The translations under genes and the position numbers were made by a program. The notes under the pieces are model-generated. The model was not told the DNA's origin. It worked only from the letters and a program-made list of their open reading frames with translations, and ran no database searches. From positions 3,534,001-3,598,000 of the forward strand of contig NZ_JAYRYK010000001.1 in NCBI RefSeq assembly GCF_041916975.1: a DNA stretch of 64,000 nucleotides, written 5' to 3'. Below are positions 16,789-25,028 of this stretch, one piece after another; the first letter of the stretch is position 1; each line of letters opens with the position of its first letter. This DNA comes from Sphingosinicella sp041916975. GTDB taxonomy: Bacteria; Pseudomonadota; Alphaproteobacteria; Sphingomonadales; Sphingomonadaceae.

Positions 16789-17586
16789 CTAACGGCAGCC
16801 ACTGATCCCGCCATCCACAACGATCTCGCTTCCCGTCAGGTAAGCAGAAGCACGCGATGCGAGGAAGACCGCGACGCCGCCGATATCGTCCGGTCGTCCG
16901 AACCGGCGCATCGGAATATGGTCCGCAAGCATGCCGGTGGGCGCGCCATCACTATCTTGAAGATGAGCGGTCATGCTCGTCGGGAAATAGCCCGGAATGA
17001 TCGTGTTGACCGTGATGTTCCGGGGGGCAAGCTCGCTCGCGAGCTGGCGGCTGAGTTGATGGATGGCTGCTTTGCTGGCGGAATAGCTATAGGCGTGCAG
17101 CGGCTCGATGATCTTTCCCGCAACCGAACCGATATTGATGACGCGAGAAGGGTCGCTATCCGTTGCGCTCGTCTCGAGCAACGGGAGCAGCAACTGGGTC
17201 AGCTTGAAAGGAAGCTGGACATTCATCGTCATGACGCCCGGCCAGGCCTTGTCAGGGAAGCTTTCGAGCGGAGCGCCCCATGTCTTTCCCGCATTGTTGA
17301 TCAGGATGTCGAGCCGGTCGTGGCGGCTCCGAAAGCTGTCAACAAATGCCTCGGCCGCGGCGGGGTCTGAGAAGTCGGCGGAGATTGCGTTGCACGCCCC
17401 GTACTTCGACATTTCCGCCTCCGCGCGCTCGCAGGCGTCGGCCTTACGCGACGTTACGACCACGCGCGCGCCTGCCTGAAGCAGGGCTTCTGCGATCATG
17501 CGGCCAAGTCCATTGGCCCCGCCGGTCACGAGTGCGGTCTTGCCGGTCAGGTCGAACAGGCTGGAACCGTTTGCATTTTCTGTCAT
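16789..17586 (-). CDS. SDR family oxidoreductase
   Basis: A 265-residue classical SDR with the cofactor motif GGANGLG (about 22-28), SRKADAC after beta-2 (an Arg-containing loop that often favours NADP), NNAGK, Ser in INIGSVAG and YSASK. The length and the PMRRFGRPDDI segment resemble gluconate 5-dehydrogenase/RhlG-like SDRs. It is convergent with the hydrolase at 16749 and divergent from the TetR gene at 17717, with operator site 3 between them, so it is probably a direct target of that regulator. Confidence 0.9.
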   Translation of the reverse strand: MTENANGSSLFDLTGKTALVTGGANGLGRMIAEALLQAGARVVVTSRKADACERAEAEMSKYGACNAISADFSDPAAAEAFVDSFRSRHDRLDILINNAGKTWGAPLESFPDKAWPGVMTMNVQLPFKLTQLLLPLLETSATDSDPSRVINIGSVAGKIIEPLHAYSYSASKAAIHQLSRQLASELAPRNITVNTIIPGYFPTSMTAHLQDSDGAPTGMLADHIPMRRFGRPDDIGGVAVFLASRASAYLTGSEIVVDGGISGCR

Positions 17587-17621
17587 AGTCTGAAATCCAA
17601 CCTTTCCAGTACATTCTATCT

Positions 17622-17639
17622 ACCAAACATATGGTTGCT
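17622..17639. promoter_or_regulatory. TetR-2 operator, site 3 (autoregulatory)
   Basis: ACCAAACA-TA-TGGTTGCT lies between the divergent SDR (start 17586) and TetR (start 17717) genes. It is nearly the same as site 6 at 26174 and fits the 18-bp dyad of the other sites. A second, larger inverted repeat uses its right half: ATATGGT (17630-17636) and ACCATAT (17645-17651) with 8 nt between them. This may be a secondary binding site. Confidence 0.65.
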
Positions 17640-17716
17640 ATTCGACCATATACAGGTTTTTCTGTTGACGCGAGATATTCGGGGGTCGACGATATGCACA
17701 AACAGTACAGGGGCAA

Positions 17717-18394
17717 ATGATAGTGCCGAAAACGACGAAGAAAATGGAATCTGGGCGTCCCAGCGATGGCCGCAGCGTAAATGATCGGAAGCCGAAGGAG
17801 AAGCGGTGGCAGGAGATCTTGAAGGCTGCCGCCGAAGTCTTCTACGAGAAAGGATATGATGCTGCAACCTTGCAGGAAATCGCCGATCGGGTCGGTATCC
17901 TGAAAGGCAGTATCTACTATTATATCAAGACAAAGAGTGATCTCCTTGATCACCTGCTCACCGAAGTGCACAACGAAGGTGTGGCAATGATACGGAAACG
18001 GTCTGAATTGACCGGGACCGTTTTTGACAAACTTGATGCTATGTTTCGCAGTCACATCGAATACATGTGTCGAAACCAAGCAAAGACGACGGTTTACCTT
18101 CACGAGCTGAAAGCGCTCGATCCGAAGCGCCGAGAATCGCTCTTTCGCGGCCATGAATTCCGCGACGAGTTTCTGGCGTTGATCAAGAAAGGACAGGCGG
18201 AGGGACTGATCCTCGAACGCCTCGATCCGAAACTCACCGCACAGACCATGATGGGTTGGACGAATTCGCTCTACCAGTGGTATCGGCCGCAGCCGCGAAA
18301 GCCCGTGGATCAGATTGCCGATCATTTCATCACGATCATGTTGAGAGGCATAGCCACGGAAAAGGGGCTCGCGCTGCTGCCAACAGACCGCTAG
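17717..18394 (+). CDS. TetR family regulator (probable regulator of the acyl-CoA cluster)
   Basis: A 225-residue TetR repressor. About 28 basic N-terminal residues precede an HTH domain (about 29-78: EILKAAAEVFYEKGYDAATL, then GSIYYYIKTKSDLL). The C-terminal domain resembles TetR regulators of acyl-CoA catabolism, which usually sense a CoA thioester. It may start at ATG 17717 or at Met10 (17744). Its promoter holds operator site 3, and five more copies lie at the other promoters of 1.8-26.2 kb, making it the best candidate for the cluster's regulator. Its stop shares CTAG with the stop of the convergent MaoC gene. Confidence 0.9.
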   Translation: MIVPKTTKKMESGRPSDGRSVNDRKPKEKRWQEILKAAAEVFYEKGYDAATLQEIADRVGILKGSIYYYIKTKSDLLDHLLTEVHNEGVAMIRKRSELTGTVFDKLDAMFRSHIEYMCRNQAKTTVYLHELKALDPKRRESLFRGHEFRDEFLALIKKGQAEGLILERLDPKLTAQTMMGWTNSLYQWYRPQPRKPVDQIADHFITIMLRGIATEKGLALLPTDR

Positions 18395-18780
18395 GGCCGC
18401 CGTACCAACGTCGCTTGTCCCTTCACCGCTGGCCCGACGTCGGCAACGTTCAGCCAGACTTCGCAGGTAATGCGATCAGCTTCTCTCGCCGTAACCGTTC
18501 CGCCAGCCTCGACCGCGTCGCCGTCTCTCACGTTGGCGAGGAAGCGGCTGTCCATTTGCTCCAGCCGATGATCGGGGAACGCGTTGGCGAGCATGTTCAT
18601 GATATAGGCGAGATTGGTAGGGCCCTGGTTGATAACCCGGTCGCCAAGTCCCGCTGCATTTACGGCGGCGGGATCTAGGTGAATCGGATTGGGATCATGC
18701 AGCAGGGCGGCCATCGGTACCATGTCGGCGGCGCGAACGATATGCGTTAGTGTCGGAAGAGTGTCGTTGGCCTGTGTCAT
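18391..18780 (-). CDS. MaoC-like dehydratase domain protein (small subunit)
   Basis: A 129-residue hot-dog-fold protein with the hydratase-2 segment HDPNPIHLDPAAV (Asp and His of the MaoC catalytic pair) near residue 27. ATG 18780 is used because it overlaps the stop of the gene before it (ATGA). With that gene it forms a pair of small MaoC-like subunits, as in heteromeric (R)-specific enoyl-CoA hydratases such as ChsH1-ChsH2 of steroid catabolism. It should hydrate a 2-enoyl-CoA made by the acyl-CoA dehydrogenase encoded first in this operon. Confidence 0.82.
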   Translation of the reverse strand: MTQANDTLPTLTHIVRAADMVPMAALLHDPNPIHLDPAAVNAAGLGDRVINQGPTNLAYIMNMLANAFPDHRLEQMDSRFLANVRDGDAVEAGGTVTAREADRITCEVWLNVADVGPAVKGQATLVRRP

Positions 18781-19202
18781 GCCTCTGCCTGCCTGCGAGG
18801 GAGAATCCATTCGTTCACGCATTCAAGGATGGCCCCACCGCTCGCCGGCGTCATTCGCAGGCGAAAACGAAGCGTGTCGGCGAAGCCGAAGGTTCGGCTG
18901 GGCTTGCGGGTCAGTGAGAGAATCTCCCCGTCGATCCGATAGTCGGTATCGACGCGAAGGTCGCCCTTGAAGCGGGCATTGCTGCCGGTCATCATTGGCC
19001 CGTCATTCACGTCGAAATCGCACAGTTCCAGAAGGCCCGCGACCGTCACTCCCATGCCGACCTGCGTCGCGATGTAGTAGAACATCGGGTGCGCCCGACC
19101 ATTTCCGTCCGGGGCGGCGCCGACGGCCTTGCAAAGCGTGTCATTGTCCTGCCGCGTAATGCGGTAGGTGCCGCCCGGGAACGCATGGCCTTCAACAGTC
19201 AT
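18777..19202 (-). CDS. MaoC-N/FAS1-like dehydratase subunit
   Basis: A 141-residue protein that begins at ATG 19202, overlapping the stop of the acyl-CoA dehydrogenase by one base (TGATG). It resembles the N-terminal, often non-catalytic, hot-dog half of MaoC-type hydratases: PGGTYRITRQDNDTLCKAVG, then HPMFYYIATQVGMGVTV, then the beta-rich MTGSNARFKGDLRVDTDY. The following gene supplies the half with the catalytic-looking HDPNPIH. The frame extends upstream to 19280 inside the dehydrogenase gene, but that part is not expected to be translated. Confidence 0.75.
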   Translation of the reverse strand: MTVEGHAFPGGTYRITRQDNDTLCKAVGAAPDGNGRAHPMFYYIATQVGMGVTVAGLLELCDFDVNDGPMMTGSNARFKGDLRVDTDYRIDGEILSLTRKPSRTFGFADTLRFRLRMTPASGGAILECVNEWILPRRQAEA

Positions 19203-20362
19203 CAGAATGACCTCGGCAGGCCCAGTTGTTCCGCGATCGAGTTGCGCGCCATTTCGTTTGTTATGGGGCCGATCCGCCACAGCCGCGAATCGCGCCAGTA
19301 ACGCTGCATGTCGGTCTCCGCGGAGTAACCCATGCCGCCGAGTATCTGGATGCCTGCGTCTGCCGCCTTGTTGACGATGTCCGAAGCGGCGACCTTGAGC
19401 ATGGTTGTCTCAAGGACTGCGGGCAGTCCGGCAGTCATTTTGGCAGCGCAGTCCATCAGCATGGTTTCAACCTGATACTGCCCGATCTTGATGTCGGCGA
19501 TCATGTGTTGAATCGCCTGCATCTGGCCGATCGGCTTCCCGAATGCCTTGCGTTCCTTCGCATAGTCGAGAGCGTCTTCCAGAACCCCATCGAGAATGCC
19601 GAGGCAAAACGCGCTGACCATCAGGCGTTCGTTGTTCAGCGTGGGGAGCAGCATGTACCACGCCTTGTGCGGCTCGCCGAGGACGAGTTCGTCAGGAACG
19701 AAGACGTCGTCGAGATGAATGCTGCACGAACCCATCGAGCGCATGCCGAGTTTTGCAAGCGGCGTGATGGTGAGGTCGTCGCTCTTTGTCGGAATCCAGA
19801 ACAGCGTCAGTCCCTGCTGCGGGCGTGCGGCGTCCTTGTCGCTGCGCGCGAGGAGCAGGAGGTAGTCGGCGACATGCGCGGACGAGCTCCAGATCTTCTC
19901 GCCGCTGATTCGCCAGCCGCCGTCTACCCGAGTTGCGACCGTCCGCATGCCGCCGAGAAGGTCGGTTCCGCCGCTGGGCTCGGTAAAGGCGATCGCTGCT
20001 TTCAGCCGGCCGGCCGCGATTTCTGGCAGGAAGCGGTCCTTTTGTTCTTCGGTTCCGTAGAGGCCGATTGACTTCACGCCCGCGAACGAGGTGATTCCCC
20101 AGATCCAGGACAGGCCGCCGAGGGTGCGTGCAAGCTCGCGCGCGAGCAGCATCTGCATAAGGATGTCGCCGCCTTGTCCGCCGTATTTTTCATCGATGCC
20201 GAGGCCGTGGAAGCCGACCTTCGTGAACTTCTCCCACAGCGCGAAGGGATAGTTGTGCTCATCCTGTTCAAGTGCGCGCGCCCAGTCCTTCGGAAGCTCT
20301 GCGTCGACGAAGCGGCGTACGGTGTCGCGGAAGGCGAGGTGCTCTTCGGAAAGGAGGCTCAT
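19202..20362 (-). CDS. Acyl-CoA dehydrogenase
   Basis: A FAD-dependent acyl-CoA dehydrogenase of about 386 residues. It has the N-terminal helical domain, the FAD-binding segment IAFTEPSGGTD and the C-terminal AKERKAFGKPIGQ helix. The likely catalytic Glu is in LNNERLM, as in long-chain/isovaleryl-type enzymes; the alternative YEGT position reads RIGPIT here. ATG 20362 is preferred because GGGAGA lies about 10 nt upstream; ATG 20392 is in frame but has no such site and abuts operator site 4. First gene of the operon with the two MaoC-like subunits. It introduces the 2,3-double bond. Confidence 0.9.
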   Translation of the reverse strand: MSLLSEEHLAFRDTVRRFVDAELPKDWARALEQDEHNYPFALWEKFTKVGFHGLGIDEKYGGQGGDILMQMLLARELARTLGGLSWIWGITSFAGVKSIGLYGTEEQKDRFLPEIAAGRLKAAIAFTEPSGGTDLLGGMRTVATRVDGGWRISGEKIWSSSAHVADYLLLLARSDKDAARPQQGLTLFWIPTKSDDLTITPLAKLGMRSMGSCSIHLDDVFVPDELVLGEPHKAWYMLLPTLNNERLMVSAFCLGILDGVLEDALDYAKERKAFGKPIGQMQAIQHMIADIKIGQYQVETMLMDCAAKMTAGLPAVLETTMLKVAASDIVNKAADAGIQILGGMGYSAETDMQRYWRDSRLWRIGPITNEMARNSIAEQLGLPRSF

Positions 20363-20394
20363 ATCCGGGTAATCTCCCTGTTCGGCATTCATTT

Positions 20395-20412
20395 ATCTAC
20401 CATACGTTTGAT
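20395..20412 (-). promoter_or_regulatory. TetR-2 operator, site 4
   Basis: The minus strand reads ATCAAACG-TA-TGGTAGAT, the 18-bp dyad, 33 bp upstream of the preferred ATG of the acyl-CoA dehydrogenase. It lies in the same divergent promoter region as site 5, so each direction has its own copy. Confidence 0.68.
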
Positions 20413-20476
20413 AAAATTGTTCACGATTGCCAAGAGGGAAAATGCGATCGAGGTGGTATCATTCGCCTTGAATTCC

Positions 20477-20494
20477 ATCAAACGGATGGTAGGT
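20477..20494 (+). promoter_or_regulatory. TetR-2 operator, site 5
   Basis: ATCAAACG-GA-TGGTAGGT, the 18-bp dyad on the plus strand, ends 25 bp before the GTG of the thiolase. It is nearly identical to the minus-strand site 4, which is 64 bp away centre to centre. The pair serves the two divergent beta-oxidation operons. Confidence 0.68.
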
Positions 20495-20519
20495 AAGTGC
20501 GGAAAGGGAGAACGGAAGC

Positions 20520-21728
20520 GTGACGCAGACCGCATATATCTATGACCATGCCCGCACACCCCGAGGTCGCGGGCGGCCTGACGGGTCGTTGCACGAAATC
20601 ACAGCGGTTGAGCTGGCGGCAACGCCGCTGCGCGCACTTGCCGCGCGTCATGCGCTCGATACGGCGCTCATCGACGACGTCATCATGGGCTGCGCCCAGC
20701 CGGTCGGCGAGCAAGGCGGAAACATTGCAAGGGCGGCGGTTCTGGCTGCGGACTATGCGGAAAGCGTCGCCGGTCAGCAGGTTCACCGGTTCTGCGCCTC
20801 CGCGCTGGAAGCGGTGAACAATGCTGCTGCACAGGTGATGGTCGGTGCGGCGAGTGCGGCGATCGGTGGCGGCGTCGAGTGCATGTCGCGCACCTATATC
20901 GGAGCGGATACCGGCGCCTGGTCTGCCGACCCGTGGCGCAGCTATCACAGCTATTTCGCGCCCCAGGGTATCGGCGCGGACCTCATCGCAACCCTGGACG
21001 GCTTCACTCGGGAGGATGTCGATGCCTATGCGCTGGAAAGCCAGCGCCGCGCCGCGGCCAGCCAGGCTGCCGGGCACTTCGACCGTGCCGTCGTTCCGGT
21101 GCTCGACGTCATCGGGCAGACTGTCCTCGACCGTGACGAGTATCTGCGGCCCGATACCACGATGGAGGGCCTGGGGTCGCTGAAGCCTGCGTTCGTCGGT
21201 CTCGGTGCGGCCGGCTATGATGCCATCGCGCTTCAACGTTATCCGGGCGTTGAGGCCATTCAGCATGTCCACACCGGTGGAAATTCGAGCGGTATCGTCG
21301 ATGGTGCGTCGGCCGTTCTGGTCGGCAGCGCGGCGTTCGGAGAGGCTGCGGGGCTGAAGCCCCGGGCGCGGATTGTCGGTTTCACCAATATCGGATCCGA
21401 GCCGACGATCATGCTGACGGCGCCCGCAGCCGTTTCAGAAAAACTGCTCCGTCAGGTCGGCATGTCGAAGGCCGACATCGACCTTTTCGAGATCAACGAG
21501 GCGTTCGCGAGCGTGGTTCTGCGCTTCATGCAGAAGCTCGAACTGGACCCTGAGCGGGTCAACGTCGCGGGTGGGGCGATCGCGCTCGGCCATCCGCTCG
21601 GCGCTACCGGTGGGATGATCCTGGGTACGGTTCTGGATGAACTGGAACGGCGAGACCTCTCAACTGCGCTGGTAACTCTATGCGCCGGCAACGGTCTCGG
21701 AACAGCCACGATCATTGAGCGAGTCTGA
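20520..21728 (+). CDS. Acetyl-CoA acyltransferase (thiolase)
   Basis: A 402-residue thiolase of the degradative type. Nucleophile Cys92 is in HRFCAS, followed later by NEAFAS, GHPLGATG (catalytic His) and a C-terminal CAGNGLG whose Cys (about 388) acts as general base; the common form is CAGGG, so the Asn is a small deviation. It cleaves a 3-ketoacyl-CoA to acetyl-CoA or propionyl-CoA and a shortened acyl-CoA. The start is GTG 20520, with GGGAG about 9 nt upstream. First gene of a four-gene operon with the FadB-like enzyme, an acyl-CoA dehydrogenase and a kinase. Confidence 0.92.
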   Translation: MTQTAYIYDHARTPRGRGRPDGSLHEITAVELAATPLRALAARHALDTALIDDVIMGCAQPVGEQGGNIARAAVLAADYAESVAGQQVHRFCASALEAVNNAAAQVMVGAASAAIGGGVECMSRTYIGADTGAWSADPWRSYHSYFAPQGIGADLIATLDGFTREDVDAYALESQRRAAASQAAGHFDRAVVPVLDVIGQTVLDRDEYLRPDTTMEGLGSLKPAFVGLGAAGYDAIALQRYPGVEAIQHVHTGGNSSGIVDGASAVLVGSAAFGEAAGLKPRARIVGFTNIGSEPTIMLTAPAAVSEKLLRQVGMSKADIDLFEINEAFASVVLRFMQKLELDPERVNVAGGAIALGHPLGATGGMILGTVLDELERRDLSTALVTLCAGNGLGTATIIERV

Positions 21729-21729
21729 C

Positions 21730-23865
21730 ATGTCCAAATACTTCCGCTACGACGTTGCCGATGGCATCGCGACCCTTACGCTGGACGAGGCCGATGCGCC
21801 GGTGAACACGGTTTCGCCGGGCTGGATCGACGAAATGGTCGACGTTATCGGCCGGGTGAAGAGTGACGATGCCGTCAAGGGGCTCGTGATCACGTCGGCG
21901 AAGTCCAGCTTCATGGCGGGCGCGGACCTGAAGTACATCCTTGAACATGCCGGCGGCATGTCGGCGTCAGAAGCGTTCGCTTTCAGCCAGAATGCGACTC
22001 GGATGCACCGGCTGCTGGAAACCTGCGGCAAGCCCGTCGTCGCAGCAATCAACGGCTATGCTCTCGGCGGCGGATACGAGCTTGTGCTCGCGTGTACGCA
22101 CCGGATTCTGGCCGATGTGCCGGGCGCCGTCGTGGGTCTGCCGGAAGTGAGTGTGGGCCTTCTTCCCGGGTCTGGCGGCACCCAGCGGCTTCCGCGAATG
22201 ATCGGTGCCGAGCGCGCCATGGAGGTGCTGCTCGAAGGCCGGAGCTACAAGCCTTCGGCTGCGCAGGGCATGGGCCTTGTGGACGCGGTCGTACCGGCGG
22301 ACACCCTTCTGGAATCGGCGCGCGCATGGCTGAAGACTGCGCCCAATCCGGTGCGGCCGTGGGACGTGAAGGGCTTCAAGACAAAAGAGTCCGATGGGCT
22401 GTTGAAGCAGAGCACGGCCGTGATGTTCACGATGGCCACCGGAAAGCTCCTCGCCCGCTACGGGCGCAATTACCCGGCGCCGATTTCGATCCTCACCTGC
22501 ATCTTCGAGGGGCTGCAGGTGCCGTTCGACAAGGGGCTCGTCGTCGAAAGCCGGCATTTCGCGCGCCTGCTGACGAACCCTGTCAGCCGAAACATCATTC
22601 GCACGACCTTCGTGAACAAGGGGCTCGCCGAAAAGGGCGCTCGCCGGCCGCAAGGCATTCCGCCTCACAAGGTGAGCAAGATCGGCGTTCTCGGCGCGGG
22701 CATGATGGGGGCGGGCATCGCCTACGTTACCGCGAAGGCAGGCATCGAGGTCGTTCTTCTCGACGCGAGCTTTGAGGCTGCAACCAAGGGTAAGGCCTAT
22801 TCCGGGAAGATCGTCGGCAAGGCGGTCGAGAAGGGGGCAATGGCGCAGGCTGCCGCAGACACGCTGCTCGCGCGGATCAAGCCTACAACCGATTATGCCG
22901 ATCTCGCGGGGGCCGATCTCGTCGTGGAAGCGGTTTTCGAAGATACGGCGATCAAGGCGGACGTGACCGCAAAGGCCGCCGCCGTATTGAGCGAAAATGC
23001 GCTGTTCGCATCCAACACGTCGACCCTGCCGATTACCCAGCTTGCAGAGGCATTTCCGCGCCCCGAACGCTTCATCGGCCTGCACTTCTTCTCGCCGGTC
23101 GACAGGATGGCGCTTGTCGAGGTCATCATGGGCCGCAAGACCGATGATGAGACGCTGGCACGCGCGCTCGATTTCGTCGCTCAGATCCGCAAGACGCCGA
23201 TCGTCGTCAACGACAGCCGGGGATTCTACACAAGCCGCGTATTCCAGACCTTCATCCACGAAGGCATGGAACTTCTACGCGAGGGCGTTGCACCGGCGCT
23301 GATCGAGAACGGAGCCAAGCAGGCCGGCATGCCCGTCGGTCCGCTCGCGGTTCTCGACGAGGTGACGCTCGATCTGCCGATGAAGATTGTGCGGCAGAGC
23401 GAGGCGGAAGATCCGAACTATCGCCGCCCCGGTTCGATGGAGGTCATGGAAAAGATGGCCGAAAAGCTCGGCCGTTCGAGCCGGAAAGCCGGCGGGGCGT
23501 TCTATGCCTATCCTGAACAGGGTGGGAAGCATCTGTGGCCGGGGCTCTCCGAACATTTCCCTCCGGCTACCGAGCAGCCCGACGTCGAGGAGGTGAAGAA
23601 GCGCATTCTCTATATTCAGGCGCTGGAAACCGTCCGCTGCCTTGAAGAAAACGTGCTGACGCATCCGGCGGACGGCGACCTCGGCGCGGTTCTCGGCTGG
23701 GGATTCCCGACATGGACGGGCGGCACGCTCTCGCTCATCGAAACCGTCGGCGTTGCTGATTTCGTCGCCGATTGCGACCGGATGGCGCAGCGTTACGGGG
23801 CGCGCTTCGCGCCTACCGATGGCCTGCGCGCCATGGCCGCGGCCGGACGGGGCTTCGACTACTGA
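21730..23865 (+). CDS. FadB/FadJ-like enoyl-CoA hydratase/3-hydroxyacyl-CoA dehydrogenase
   Basis: A 711-residue bifunctional beta-oxidation protein. The N-terminal crotonase domain (about 1-190) has FMAGADLKY and GYALGGGYEL. The 3-hydroxyacyl-CoA dehydrogenase NAD domain begins at about 310 with GVLGAGMMGAG, and the C-terminal domain carries the HFFSPVDRMALVE histidine region. It hydrates 2-enoyl-CoA and oxidises the (S)-3-hydroxyacyl-CoA, feeding the thiolase encoded just before it. ATG 21730 lies one base after the thiolase stop; an in-frame TTG 15 nt earlier is unlikely. Its TGA overlaps the next ATG (TGATG). Confidence 0.93.
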   Translation: MSKYFRYDVADGIATLTLDEADAPVNTVSPGWIDEMVDVIGRVKSDDAVKGLVITSAKSSFMAGADLKYILEHAGGMSASEAFAFSQNATRMHRLLETCGKPVVAAINGYALGGGYELVLACTHRILADVPGAVVGLPEVSVGLLPGSGGTQRLPRMIGAERAMEVLLEGRSYKPSAAQGMGLVDAVVPADTLLESARAWLKTAPNPVRPWDVKGFKTKESDGLLKQSTAVMFTMATGKLLARYGRNYPAPISILTCIFEGLQVPFDKGLVVESRHFARLLTNPVSRNIIRTTFVNKGLAEKGARRPQGIPPHKVSKIGVLGAGMMGAGIAYVTAKAGIEVVLLDASFEAATKGKAYSGKIVGKAVEKGAMAQAAADTLLARIKPTTDYADLAGADLVVEAVFEDTAIKADVTAKAAAVLSENALFASNTSTLPITQLAEAFPRPERFIGLHFFSPVDRMALVEVIMGRKTDDETLARALDFVAQIRKTPIVVNDSRGFYTSRVFQTFIHEGMELLREGVAPALIENGAKQAGMPVGPLAVLDEVTLDLPMKIVRQSEAEDPNYRRPGSMEVMEKMAEKLGRSSRKAGGAFYAYPEQGGKHLWPGLSEHFPPATEQPDVEEVKKRILYIQALETVRCLEENVLTHPADGDLGAVLGWGFPTWTGGTLSLIETVGVADFVADCDRMAQRYGARFAPTDGLRAMAAAGRGFDY

Positions 23866-25028
23866 TGCGTCGCCTGATCTTCGACGCGGAGCACGAGGCT
23901 TTTCGCGACAGCGTCATCCGCTTCTACAAGGCCGAAGTCGCCCCTCACGCCGAGCGCTGGCGAGAGCAGGGCTTTGTCGATCGCGAGATTTTCCGGAAGG
24001 CCGGCGCGCAGGGCTATCTGCTGCCTTGGGCGGACGAAGCCTATGGCGGGCTCGGCATCGCGGACTTTCGCTACGAGCAGATCGTTTTCGAAGAAAACGT
24101 CCGCTACGGCGAGCCAGGCTTCTACATCAATCTCCACTCGGGGCTGGTTGCCCCATATCTCGCCAAACTTGGCAGCGATGAGCAGAAGGCGCGCTGGCTG
24201 CCGGGCTGCATTTCCGGCGATCTCATTCTCGCCGTCGCGATGACGGAACCGGCGGCGGGCAGCGACCTGGCCGGGATGCGAAGCCGTGCGGAAGATCGCG
24301 GCGACCATTGGCTGCTGAACGGCTCGAAGACCTATATTTCGAACGGCCAGCTTGCCGACCTCATCATTGTCGCCGCGCGAACGGGGCAGGGCAGCCATGA
24401 ACTCGGCCTGTTCGTCATCGAGGCAGGCATGGAAGGGTTCGAGCGGGGCAAGCGTCTGCACAAGATGGGTCTTGCCGCGCAGGACACGTCGGAGCTTTTC
24501 TTCAACGACGTGAAGGTGCCCAAGGCAAACATCCTTGGCAATGCAGGCGAGGGGTTCCGCTATCTCACGCGCTTCCTTGCGGGCGAACGTCTGATCGCGG
24601 CGGTCGGCTCAATCGCAGCCGCGCAGGTCGCATTCGAAACGACACTCGAATTCGTGAAGGAACGCAAGGCGTTCGGGCGCCCGATCGGCACGTTCCAGAA
24701 CGCGCGCTTCACGCTCGCCGGTCTTCGCGCGGAGATCGATGCGGTCCAGACGTTCGTCGACCAGTGCGTGCTGCTCTACAACGCGGCCGAGCTGACCGCC
24801 GAACTCGCAGCGGAAGCCAAGCTGCTGACGTCCGAAACCGAAGGGCGCATGGTGGACGCGGGCGTGCAGCTTCATGGCGGCGCGGGCTACATGGACGAAT
24901 ACCGGATTTCGCGCCTCTACACGGATGCGCGCATCTCCCGGATCTTTGCGGGGTCCAGCGAGATCATGAAGGAGATCATCGGTCGCGGCCTTGGTCTTGA
25001 TGAGCGCAAGCTCGGGAAAAACACATGA
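23865..25028 (+). CDS. Acyl-CoA dehydrogenase coupled to APH-like kinase
   Basis: A 387-residue acyl-CoA dehydrogenase. It shows AMTEPAAGSDLAGM for FAD/substrate binding, VKERKAFGRPIGTFQN, and a C-terminal AGSSEIMKEIIGRGL. The probable catalytic Glu is Glu241 in AGERLI, the long-chain/isovaleryl-CoA dehydrogenase position; the medium-chain YEGT position has Ala. It overlaps the APH-like kinase by 4 nt. Together the pair looks like an unfused ACAD10/ACAD11 or LvaC-LvaA system, where the dehydrogenase removes phosphate from a 4-phosphoacyl-CoA to leave an enoyl-CoA. That specific role is inferred from the pairing. Confidence 0.9.
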   Translation: MRRLIFDAEHEAFRDSVIRFYKAEVAPHAERWREQGFVDREIFRKAGAQGYLLPWADEAYGGLGIADFRYEQIVFEENVRYGEPGFYINLHSGLVAPYLAKLGSDEQKARWLPGCISGDLILAVAMTEPAAGSDLAGMRSRAEDRGDHWLLNGSKTYISNGQLADLIIVAARTGQGSHELGLFVIEAGMEGFERGKRLHKMGLAAQDTSELFFNDVKVPKANILGNAGEGFRYLTRFLAGERLIAAVGSIAAAQVAFETTLEFVKERKAFGRPIGTFQNARFTLAGLRAEIDAVQTFVDQCVLLYNAAELTAELAAEAKLLTSETEGRMVDAGVQLHGGAGYMDEYRISRLYTDARISRIFAGSSEIMKEIIGRGLGLDERKLGKNT

